NCBI GenBank assembly: GCA_029266935.1
Contig: JAQSVY010000140.1
Location: forward strand, 1-5,088
Length of the DNA stretch: 5,088 nt
DNA from: Burkholderiales bacterium
GTDB lineage: Bacteria > Pseudomonadota > Gammaproteobacteria > Burkholderiales > SG8-39
Direction of reading: 5' to 3'
The position numbers were made by a program, and so were the translations under genes. Shown here piece after piece: positions 1-4,630 of this stretch; the first letter of the stretch is position 1; every line of letters begins with the position of its first letter. A model generated the notes under the pieces. It saw only the letters and a program-made list of their open reading frames with translations, made no database searches and had not been told where the DNA came from.

Positions 1-1335
1 ACGCTGACGCCGCAGGTCCAGCAGGCGTTGCGCCTCCTCCAGATGTCCGCGCTCGAGTTCGCGCAGGAGATGGAGCAGGCGCTCGACGCCAACCCGTTCC
101 TCGAGGAGAACCCCGAGGCGCCTCCCGCCGCCACGCGCGACGGCGCCACCGCAGAGGAGTTCGTCGTGTCGCACGAGCAATCGGGCAGCAGCGCGCCCGC
201 CGCCGAGCGAGAACAGGACGACTGGGGCGGCGCCGCCGAGGCGCAGCCGTCGCTCCAAGAGCACCTGCGCGGGCAGCTGATGATGTCGGGAATGGGCGAG
301 CGCGACCGCGCGCTCGCCCACATGATCGTCGACAGCCTCGACGACGACGGCTACTTCAAGGCGAGCTTCGAGGAGCTGGCGACGCTGATCCCGCCCGAGC
401 ACGACGTGCGCGCCGAGGACTTCCTCGCGGCGCTGAAGCTCGTGCAGAGCCTCGATCCGGCCGGCGTCGGCGCGCGCACGCTGGAGGAATGCCTGCAACT
501 GCAGCTGCAGGCGCTGCCGTCGGACACGCCCGGACGGCGCGTCGCGCTCGCCATCGTGCAGGGCCACCTGCCGCTGCTTGCCAACCGCGAGTGGGCTCGC
601 CTGCAGCACGCCTGCGGCTGCGACGAGGCGGCGATCCACGTCGCGCGCTCGCTCATCCGCACGCTCGATCCGCGGCCCGGACACCGCTTCGGCGCCGCCG
701 AGGCGCGCTACGTCATCCCCGACGTCATCGTGAAGAAGGCGCGCGAGCGCTGGGTGGCGCTCATCAATCCGGCGTCGCTGCCGCGCGTGCGCCTGAACCG
801 CATCTACGCCGACGCCATGCCGAAGGGCGCCGCGCACCAGTCGCTCACCCGCCAGCTCCAGGAGGCGCGCTGGCTGCTGCGCTCGATCGAGCAGCGCTTC
901 GCCACCATCCAGCGCGTCGCCGACGCCATCGTGGCCCGCCAGCGCGGCTTCTTCGAGTACGGCGAGGTGGCGATGAAGCCGCTGACGCTCAAGCTCATCG
1001 CCGGCGAGCTCGGCCTGCACGAGTCCACCGTGTGCCGCGTCACCAACAACAAGTACATGGCGACGCCGCGCGGCCTGTTCGAGTTCAAGCACTTCTTCTC
1101 GCGCCGGCTCGCCACCGACAACGGCGGCGCCGCCTCTGCCACCGCGGTGCGCGCGGTCATGAAGGAGTTGATCGCCGCCGAGGACCCGCGCGCGCCGCTC
1201 TCGGACGCGGAGCTCGCGCGCCTGCTCGCGCAGCAGGGGCTGCGGGTTGCACGAAGGACCATCACCAAGTACCGCGCCCTGATGCGCATGCCGAGCGTCG
1301 ACGTGCGCCGGGCCGACATGAGGAAGAACGCTTAA
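1..1335 (+). CDS. rpoN: RNA polymerase sigma-54 factor RpoN, 5' end cut off by window
   Basis: Sigma-54 directs core RNA polymerase to -24/-12 promoters and needs an AAA+ activator to open DNA. The frame is open from base 1, so the true start lies upstream; the TTG at 28 is internal. About 10-15 N-terminal residues are probably missing and 444 are present. Region I is seen at once (TPQVQQALRLLQMSALEF, then DANPFLEENPE), followed by an acidic, low-complexity region II (about 40-80). The core-binding domain contains SLDDDGYF and LDPAGVGART. The helix-turn-helix lies near residues 325-355 (LGLHESTVCRVTNNKYMATP). The C-terminal RpoN box is ARRTITKYRALM at about 417-428, against the usual ARRTVAKYRE. 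Cys stands where STVSRVT usually has Ser. The usual downstream genes hpf and ptsN are absent; a glycine-zipper gene follows after 21 nt, so this may be an accessory rpoN copy (inference). Family assignment is very secure. Confidence 0.97.
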   Translation, partial: TLTPQVQQALRLLQMSALEFAQEMEQALDANPFLEENPEAPPAATRDGATAEEFVVSHEQSGSSAPAAEREQDDWGGAAEAQPSLQEHLRGQLMMSGMGERDRALAHMIVDSLDDDGYFKASFEELATLIPPEHDVRAEDFLAALKLVQSLDPAGVGARTLEECLQLQLQALPSDTPGRRVALAIVQGHLPLLANREWARLQHACGCDEAAIHVARSLIRTLDPRPGHRFGAAEARYVIPDVIVKKARERWVALINPASLPRVRLNRIYADAMPKGAAHQSLTRQLQEARWLLRSIEQRFATIQRVADAIVARQRGFFEYGEVAMKPLTLKLIAGELGLHESTVCRVTNNKYMATPRGLFEFKHFFSRRLATDNGGAASATAVRAVMKELIAAEDPRAPLSDAELARLLAQQGLRVARRTITKYRALMRMPSVDVRRADMRKNA

Positions 1336-1356
1336 ACGCAGAGGAAGGAATCTGAC

Positions 1357-1911
1357 ATGTCCAGGATCGTCTGTGGCAGGTTCGACCGCACCGTGGATGC
1401 CGACGCCGCCCTGGCGGCGCTCGCGCGCGAGGGCTTTACCGACAACGACATCGACTCGTTCTACGTCGGGCCGCCAGGACAGCACGACATGACGCCGGTG
1501 GGCGGCGACTCGCCGCATTCGAGCGCCGGCTCGCGGCAGGCGGGCGTCGCCGCGGCCATCGGCGCGGTGATCGGCGCCTTGGTGGGCCTCGCCGCGGGAT
1601 GGGTGCTGCAGCTCGAGCAGAACGGCATTACCTGGCTCCTCGCCGCCGGCCTGGGCGCCTACATCGGCTCTTTCGCCGGCGCCATGTCGCGCGTGCGCGG
1701 CGGCCGGCGCCGCGAGGCCACGGTCGAGCACCCGGTCGAGCCGCGCGGCGGGCGCATGATCGCCGTCAACGTCGACCGCCTCGGCACCGAGAGTCGCGCC
1801 GTAGCCATCCTGCGGCAGCACCGCGCGCGCAATGTGGGGCGCGCCGAGGGCGAGTGGCGCGACGGCTCCTGGCGCGACTTCGATCCGCGCGCCCCGCTCG
1901 CGACGGTCTAA
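1357..1911 (+). CDS. Glycine-zipper membrane protein, stress-type (hypothetical)
   Basis: A 184-aa protein of unknown function. The ATG at 1357 follows a strong GAGGAAGGA ribosome site (1341-1349). Residues 1-37 form a beta-alpha-beta-like segment (RIVCGRFDRTVDADAALAAL) that resembles the general stress protein 17M/YflT-type fold. A PPGQHD-x4-VGGD motif follows (39-51). Two Gly/Ala-rich hydrophobic segments (about 62-82 and 91-110) carry GxxxG-type spacing (IGAVIGALVG, GLGAYIGSFAG) and probably form a membrane hairpin. A basic loop (RVRGGRRR) leads to a second small alpha/beta segment (MIAVNVDRLG) and a tail with EWRDGSWRDFDPR. Proteins with the same N-terminal, PPGQHD and WxDFDPR landmarks are, from memory, common uncharacterised proteins of betaproteobacteria. 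It lies 21 nt after rpoN on the same strand, probably in one transcript. Its position suggests a stress-linked envelope role (inference). Confidence 0.88.
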   Translation: MSRIVCGRFDRTVDADAALAALAREGFTDNDIDSFYVGPPGQHDMTPVGGDSPHSSAGSRQAGVAAAIGAVIGALVGLAAGWVLQLEQNGITWLLAAGLGAYIGSFAGAMSRVRGGRRREATVEHPVEPRGGRMIAVNVDRLGTESRAVAILRQHRARNVGRAEGEWRDGSWRDFDPRAPLATV

Positions 1912-2111
1912 TGAAAAAGAGAACTGGAAAGACCATCCGTGGGTTTGCGGCCACGCGCGATCCGCGCGGCATCACCAAGCAAGCCCACGCGGATGTCGAA
2001 CGCGGCCTCGAAGATACCGATTGCCGCGGCGCGAAGAAGACCGCGGACAGCGCCTGTCCGCGCCGCAAGCCGGCTAACGGCCGAGGTTCTGCTCGGCGAA
2101 CGCCCAGTTGA
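1911..2111 (+). CDS. Small hypothetical protein, translationally coupled, 66 aa
   Basis: The ATG at 1911 shares its A with the TAA stop of the upstream gene (TAATG). There is no Shine-Dalgarno sequence of its own, so translation would depend on re-initiation after the 184-aa protein. The product is short, basic and hydrophilic (MKKRTGKTIRGFAATRDPRG at the start, then ADVERGLEDTDCRGAKK), with two Cys (near 43 and 52) and no membrane segment. No family is recognised with certainty. The last 38 nt overlap the convergent sodB end (2074-2111), and a hairpin that suits a sodB terminator sits inside its 3' half. The tail (PRRKPANGRGSARR) therefore looks less protein-like than the first 45 residues. 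It may be a real small gene, or a fortuitous frame for which only the N-terminal part was ever selected. Confidence 0.5.
   Translation: MKKRTGKTIRGFAATRDPRGITKQAHADVERGLEDTDCRGAKKTADSACPRRKPANGRGSARRTPS
2030..2062 (-). terminator. Probable intrinsic terminator of sodB
   Basis: A perfect 9-bp inverted repeat CGCGGACAG/CTGTCCGCG (2042-2050 and 2054-2062) encloses a 3-nt loop. Read on the minus strand it begins 11 nt past the sodB stop and is followed by GGTCTTCTTCGC, a short pyrimidine-rich, T-containing tract. This fits a Rho-independent terminator of a GC-rich genome, although the U run is interrupted. In the plus direction no T tract follows, so it should not stop the rpoN-side transcript equally well. 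Confidence 0.6.
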
Positions 2112-2676
2112 GCCGCTTTTCGATGACCGCGGCGAGGAAGCGGTCGCGCTGGTTGCGGTAGTCGATGTAGTAGGCGTGCTCCCAGACGTCGACGGTGAGC
2201 AGGCAGCGCACGCCGTGTGCCATGGGCGTGTCCGCGTTGGCGGTCGCCATGACCTGCAGCTTGCCGTCCTTCTCCACGAGCCAGGCCCAGCCGCTGCCGA
2301 ACTGCTCGTTGCCCGCCTTGGCGAAGGCCTCGACGAAGCGATCGTAGCTGCCAAAATTCCTCTCGATCCGCGCGAGCAGCGCGCCCGACGGCCGCCCGCC
2401 CTTGGGCGAGAGCGAATGCCAGAAGAAATCGTGGTTCCACGCCTGCGCGGCATTATTGAAAAGTTTTCCCGAGGCGTTGCGGACAACCTCTTCCAGGCTG
2501 CTCGCATTTACCGGATTCTGCTCAAGGAGCTGGTTCATCGTGTCCACGTACTTGCGGTGGTGCTTGCCGTGATGCAACTGCAGCGTTTCGCTCGAGAGGA
2601 TGGGCGCGAGCGCGTCCTCGCCGTAGGGAAGCGGCGGAAGCTCGAAATGCAGGGTCTTGCGCTGCGGAAGTGCCAT
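2074..2676 (-). CDS. sodB: Superoxide dismutase, Fe-type (SodB family)
   Basis: A cytoplasmic enzyme of 200 aa that converts superoxide to oxygen and hydrogen peroxide. The four metal ligands of the Fe/Mn SOD family are present: His35 (in LHHGKHH), His82 (in AWNHDFFW), Asp163 and His167 (in DVWEHAYYIDY). The second-sphere Gln sits before the second ligand (FNNAAQAWNH, Gln78). The later position that is Gln in Mn enzymes (NQDxP) is Ala (NADTP). Both features are typical of Fe-type enzymes, though mixed metal use cannot be excluded. An N-terminal extension of about 9 residues (MALPQRKTL) precedes the usual FELPPLPY start and does not look like a signal peptide. GGAGG at 2684-2688 lies 7 nt before ATG. 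The gene is 61 nt downstream of the BON lipoprotein gene, with no clear promoter in the gap, so it may be read from the csbD promoter. Confidence 0.97.
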   Translation of the reverse strand: MALPQRKTLHFELPPLPYGEDALAPILSSETLQLHHGKHHRKYVDTMNQLLEQNPVNASSLEEVVRNASGKLFNNAAQAWNHDFFWHSLSPKGGRPSGALLARIERNFGSYDRFVEAFAKAGNEQFGSGWAWLVEKDGKLQVMATANADTPMAHGVRCLLTVDVWEHAYYIDYRNQRDRFLAAVIEKRLNWAFAEQNLGR

Positions 2677-2702
2677 GGGGATCCCTCCAGGAGAAAGCCG
2701 GG

Positions 2703-2729
2703 CCGGAGGGCGGCCGGGCCGCCCTCCGG
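2703..2729 (-). terminator. Strong GC hairpin between BON gene and sodB; terminator or attenuator
   Basis: A perfect 12-bp stem, CCGGAGGGCGGC (2703-2714) with GCCGCCCTCCGG (2718-2729), around a 3-nt loop. On the minus strand it starts 8 nt after the BON gene stop and is followed by CCCGGCTTTCTCC, which has only three consecutive T. It could be a weak intrinsic terminator that partly separates sodB from the csbD-BON unit, or an RNA processing/stability element. Its arms carry GGAGGG/CCCTCC, the same hexamers as the sodB ribosome site (2683-2688), so alternative pairing with that site is possible. Confidence 0.55.
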
Positions 2730-2737
2730 GGTGTCGC

Positions 2738-3061
2738 TCAGGAAGTGCTCTTGATGCGGATGTCGTTCTTGACGGACTTCACGCCGTCGACCTTCTTCGC
2801 GGCGTTCTCAGCTCGGCTCTTCTGGTCGTTGTTGTCAACGAAGCCGGTGAGCTGCACGGTACCGTTGTAGGTCGTGACGTTCACCGCGGTGGCAGTGCGC
2901 GCGCCGACGTCGGTCGCGATCGCGGTCTTCACCTTGGCGGTGACGGCGGCATCGCCCGCGGTCTCGCCGACGGTGCGGCGATTCTCGGGATTGCTCGAGC
3001 AAGCCGCGACGCCCATCAGGGCGGCGGCCGCGAGCGCGGTAAGCATGCTGCGTCTATTCAT
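2738..3061 (-). CDS. BON-domain lipoprotein
   Basis: A 107-aa envelope protein. The N-terminus is a lipoprotein signal: MNRRS, a hydrophobic stretch, then the lipobox V-A-A-C with Cys21 as the lipidated residue. Ser22 follows rather than Asp, which favours outer-membrane sorting in the Lol system. A single BON domain fills about residues 37-105 (DAAVTAKVKTAI, then VNVTTYNGTVQLTGFV, then the VDGVKSVKNDI end), as in OsmY-like proteins. BON domains are thought to bind phospholipids and are often induced by osmotic or envelope stress. The start at 3061 was chosen because AGGAG lies 7 nt upstream and the signal peptide begins there; the upstream ATG at 3136 would add unrelated basic residues. Its ATG overlaps the stop of the preceding 50-aa ORF (ATGAATAG, 8 nt), which suggests translational coupling. 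Confidence 0.93.
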   Translation of the reverse strand: MNRRSMLTALAAAALMGVAACSSNPENRRTVGETAGDAAVTAKVKTAIATDVGARTATAVNVTTYNGTVQLTGFVDNNDQKSRAENAAKKVDGVKSVKNDIRIKSTS

Positions 3062-3206
3062 CGGTACTCTCCTTTTTCGGTGCGGGGTTCTGTTTGTGCA
3101 GGTCTTCCAGGTTCCCGGGCAGGCGGACCGGCTCATGGTCGCCCGGTTGCAGCGGGTCGAACGGCCAGCCCGCCTTGCGCTCGTCGGAAGTTTTTTCTTC
3201 AGCCAT
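3054..3206 (-). CDS. Small acidic hypothetical protein, 50 aa
   Basis: The ATG at 3206 lies inside the end of csbD (ATGGCTGA, 8-nt overlap), and its TAG overlaps the BON gene start by 8 nt, so it fits exactly between two real genes. The ribosome site is weak (GGGA about 9 nt upstream), so coupling to csbD translation is likely. The product is hydrophilic with many charges: MAEEKTSDERKAGWPFDPLQ, then PGDHEPVRLPGNLEDLHKQN and a Lys/Glu tail. There is no signal peptide, membrane segment or Cys. The Pro-rich centre (WPFDPLQPGD, VRLPGN) suggests an extended or disordered peptide. No family is recognised. Placement between a CsbD protein and a BON lipoprotein suggests a stress-related accessory role (inference only). 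Confidence 0.62.
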   Translation of the reverse strand: MAEEKTSDERKAGWPFDPLQPGDHEPVRLPGNLEDLHKQNPAPKKESTDE

Positions 3207-3399
3207 TACGCGATTCCCAGTCGCGCACCTGGCGGTCCGCCTCGTCCCGGGCGATGCCATAGCGCTCCTGGATCTTGCCGACCAGCTGCTCGCGGTTGCC
3301 CTCGATCTGGTCGAACTCGTCGTCGGTGAGCTTGCCCCACTGCTGCTTCATCTTGCCGCGCATCTGCTTCCAGTTGCCCTTCACTGTGTCCCAGTTCAT
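3199..3399 (-). CDS. CsbD/YjbJ-family stress protein
   Basis: A 66-aa soluble, charged helical protein that matches the CsbD family closely along its whole length. Compare E. coli YjbJ: GNWKQMRGKMKQQWGKLTDD, then IEGNREQLVGKIQERYGIARDEADRQVRDWE. Members are abundant under general, osmotic or stationary-phase stress; the molecular function is unknown. The start at 3399 is preceded by AAGGAGG (3404-3410), and the family begins at MNWD. The in-frame ATG at 3423 would translate the ribosome site itself and is rejected. The gene heads a tightly packed unit (csbD, 50-aa ORF, BON lipoprotein, perhaps sodB) and has a near-perfect sigma-54 promoter sequence 33-48 nt upstream. Confidence 0.95.
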   Translation of the reverse strand: MNWDTVKGNWKQMRGKMKQQWGKLTDDEFDQIEGNREQLVGKIQERYGIARDEADRQVRDWESRNG

Positions 3400-3431
3400 G
3401 GTGCCTCCTTTTGAAAATGACATTGAAAGGC

Positions 3432-3447
3432 AGCAATCCGCGTGCCG
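3432..3447 (-). promoter_or_regulatory. Sigma-54 (-24/-12) promoter for csbD
   Basis: On the minus strand this reads CGGCACGCGGATTGCT against the consensus TGGCACGRNNNTTGCW. Only the first T and the purine differ. The key GG (3446-3445) and GC (3434-3433) have the exact 10-nt spacing. Transcription would begin near 3421, giving a leader of about 22 nt that contains just the AAGGAGG site and the csbD start. The motif lies in the only gap between the PAS-receiver gene and csbD. This is a consensus match by eye, not an experiment. Confidence 0.75.
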
Positions 3448-3477
3448 GCTGCGCTGCCTGCACTACAGCGCTGGTTC

Positions 3478-4281
3478 TTACACCGGCACCGCAAGGCGGG
3501 AGACGGCGGCGAGCAGCGCCACCGGCTGCACGGGCTTGGCGAGCCGCGCATCGCTGCGCGGCGGGCGCAGCGCCCGCACCGACACCAGGCCGTCGCAGCC
3601 GCGCGGCGCCATGTCGGCCAGCATCACGTCCGGGCGCCAGTCCCCCAGCGCATCAAGGGCGTCGGCGCTGGAAGCGGCAGCGCGGACATCGGCGCCCGCA
3701 GCCTGCAGCACCTTCGCCATCCCTTCGCGTGCGTCGGCTTCGGCCTCCACGATCAGCACGCGCACGCCGCGAAGCAGCGGCTCGGCGAGGCGGCCGAGCA
3801 CGGAGGCGACCAGCTCGTCCTTGATCCGGCTCGCCTCCTCCGTGGCGACACGCAGGCGCCGCTCGCGCTCGAGCGCGCGCGCGAGATCGAGCTCGGCGCG
3901 CTTGCGCTCGTCGATGTCGATGCAGGCGCCGACGTAACCGAGGAACGCCCCGTCGCGCGAGTAACGGGGACGGCCGCGATCGAGCACCCAGCGATACTGG
4001 CCGTCGCGTCGGCGCATGCGGTACTCGAGCTCGAAGCTCGCACGCGCGTCGAAGGCGCGCACGCAGGCGTCGAGCCAGCGGGCCAGGTCCTCGGGGTGCA
4101 GGCAGCGCGACCAGCCTTCGCCGAGCGCCTGCTCGGCACCGTGGCCGGTGAACTCGCTCCACGCGCGGCTCACCGATTCGCACGACAGGTCCGGGCGTGC
4201 GAGCCAAACCATGGCCGGCGGCTCGTCGTCGGTCCTCCGGGGCGCTGCATCGTTCGCCGCGCGCTGGCTCAGGGCATGCAT
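3478..4281 (-). CDS. PAS-receiver protein, apparently an eroded hybrid histidine kinase
   Basis: A 267-aa cytoplasmic signalling protein. A PAS/PAC domain (about 22-125) has WSEFTGH, HPEDLARWL, YRMRRRDGQYRWVLDRG and GYVGACIDIDERKRAE. A charged linker helix (127-155) leads to RIKDELVASVLGRLAEPLL, which aligns with the dimerisation helix of PAS kinases (usual form KDEFLA..L.HELRxPL) but lacks the phospho-accepting His. No ATPase domain follows. Instead a receiver-like domain starts at once (172-265: GVRVLIVEAEADAREGMAKVL, PDVMLADMAPRGCDG, AKPVQP). Asp223 sits in the phospho-acceptor position and Lys249 is retained. The acidic pair is replaced (VEAEAD for VDDEPD), and about 25 residues of the beta4-alpha4 region are missing. 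The start at 4281 lacks a clear ribosome site; Met24 (4212) is the alternative. It cannot be a kinase; it may be a sensor adaptor or a decaying gene. Confidence 0.85.
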   Translation of the reverse strand: MHALSQRAANDAAPRRTDDEPPAMVWLARPDLSCESVSRAWSEFTGHGAEQALGEGWSRCLHPEDLARWLDACVRAFDARASFELEYRMRRRDGQYRWVLDRGRPRYSRDGAFLGYVGACIDIDERKRAELDLARALERERRLRVATEEASRIKDELVASVLGRLAEPLLRGVRVLIVEAEADAREGMAKVLQAAGADVRAAASSADALDALGDWRPDVMLADMAPRGCDGLVSVRALRPPRSDARLAKPVQPVALLAAVSRLAVPV

Positions 4282-4292
4282 GCCTATACCCG

Positions 4293-4308
4293 AGCAGGAG
4301 CCGTGCCG
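4293..4308 (-). promoter_or_regulatory. Possible sigma-54 promoter for the PAS-receiver gene
   Basis: The minus strand reads CGGCACGGCTCCTGCT. This matches TGGCACGRNNNTTGCW except for the first T and one T of TTGC, with exact GG-N10-GC spacing. The predicted transcript start is about 4282, one base before the ATG at 4281. The message would then be nearly leaderless, or translation would begin at Met24 (4212). That awkward geometry lowers confidence compared with the other two sites. Confidence 0.5.
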
Positions 4309-4318
4309 GGGACTTTCT

Positions 4319-4360
4319 GTAGCGGAAACCCTACGCGTGTACGCGTCCCGCTACGCGTAG
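4319..4360. promoter_or_regulatory. Nested palindromes with three ACGCGT boxes; candidate activator site
   Basis: ACGCGT occurs three times (4333-4338, 4341-4346, 4353-4358). The last is part of the perfect 10-bp palindrome CTACGCGTAG (4351-4360). CTACGCGT (4331-4338) and ACGCGTAG (4353-4360) form an 8-bp inverted repeat. GTAGCGG (4319-4325) and CCGCTAC (4348-4354) form a second, interlocking 7-bp one. The block sits between two divergent sigma-54-type promoters, about -105 to -64 from the DUF1328 start and -37 to -78 from the PAS-receiver start. It is suitable for a dimeric enhancer-binding protein or a repressor. Confidence 0.55.
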
Positions 4361-4362
4361 TT

Positions 4363-4390
4363 CTTACAGCGCAGCAGCAACGCTTACAGC
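4363..4390 (+). repeat. CTTACAGC direct repeat, 20-bp period
   Basis: The octamer CTTACAGC occurs at 4363-4370 and 4383-4390, exactly 20 bp apart (about two DNA turns). It lies between the ACGCGT block and the sigma-54 promoter of the DUF1328 gene. The following bases are related (GCAGCAGC and AGCGCG). It could be a protein-binding pair on one DNA face; chance cannot be excluded for so short a word. Confidence 0.35.
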
Positions 4391-4397
4391 AGCGCGC

Positions 4398-4413
4398 AGG
4401 CATGAGCTTTGCT
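4398..4413 (+). promoter_or_regulatory. Sigma-54 (-24/-12) promoter for the DUF1328 gene
   Basis: AGGCATGAGCTTTGCT matches TGGCACGRNNNTTGCW except for the first T and the C in GCAC. GG (4399-4400) and GC (4411-4412) have the exact spacing. Transcription would begin near 4424, giving a leader of about 30 nt that holds the GAAGGAG ribosome site (4441-4447) and the ATG at 4454. Palindromic candidate activator sites lie upstream at 4319-4360. Consensus match by eye. Confidence 0.68.
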
Positions 4414-4453
4414 CGGTCTCCTCAGCTTCATCCACTTTTTGAAGGAGTCGGTC

Positions 4454-4618
4454 ATGCTTAGCTGGGCCCTTGCATTTTTCATCATCGCCATCATCGCGGC
4501 GGTCTTCGGCTTCACCGGCATCGCGGCCGGCGCGGCGGAAATCGCCAAGATCCTGTTCGTCGTATTTGTCGTCCTTTTCCTGGTCTCGCTGGTCGCGGGC
4601 CTGCTGAGAAGGCCTTAA
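4454..4618 (+). CDS. DUF1328/YtjA-family small membrane protein
   Basis: A 54-aa inner-membrane protein with two hydrophobic helices, about residues 2-22 ([20 protein letters not shown]) and 29-49 ([20 protein letters not shown]). They are joined by a short Gly/Ala turn (GIAAGAAE) and end in LLRRP. Length, helix positions and the AKI-x-FVV-x-LFLVSL pattern match E. coli YtjA (DUF1328). Function is unknown; such genes are often found with CsbD- and BON-type stress genes. The start at 4454 follows GAAGGAG with a 6-nt spacer; the in-frame TTG at 4409 would begin upstream of the predicted transcript start. The next gene starts 12 nt downstream with its own GAGGAG site, so the two form an operon. 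Confidence 0.94.
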   Translation: MLSWALAFFIIAIIAAVFGFTGIAAGAAEIAKILFVVFVVLFLVSLVAGLLRRP

Positions 4619-4630
4619 GAGGAGATCCCC

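Noticed and set aside
1236..1251. GG-N10-GC with TTGCA inside the rpoN 3' end, a possible sigma-54 promoter for the glycine-zipper gene
   Set aside because: The CAC of GGCAC is missing and the site lies in conserved coding sequence; the predicted start would leave a 95-nt leader. Too weak to list.
489..1355. Long plus-strand open frame overlapping rpoN, rich in Ala and Arg
   Set aside because: Typical shadow frame of GC-rich coding DNA; rpoN in the other frame is a clear family match over the whole stretch.
1766..2440. Minus-strand open frame across sodB and the glycine-zipper gene
   Set aside because: Arg/Ala-rich, spans two real genes on opposite strands and matches no family.
3062..3136. 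Upstream start at 3136 for the BON lipoprotein
   Set aside because: It would place 25 unrelated basic residues before a complete lipoprotein signal; the ATG at 3061 has a good ribosome site.
3400..3423. Upstream in-frame ATG for csbD at 3423
   Set aside because: It would translate through the AAGGAGG ribosome site, and the family starts at the later Met.
3429..3458. AGGCAGC/GCTGCCT inverted repeat with 18-nt loop upstream of csbD, as a terminator of the PAS-receiver gene
   Set aside because: The arms are only 7 bp around a long loop with no T tract, and they overlap the much stronger sigma-54 promoter match.
4324..4350. GGAAAC box as the -35 of an ECF-type promoter
   Set aside because: No convincing -10 partner at 16-17 nt; the surrounding palindromes explain the region better.
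3442..4461. 339-codon plus-strand open frame opposite the PAS-receiver gene
   Set aside because: Composition is that of an antisense shadow; the minus-strand frame has recognisable PAS and receiver motifs.
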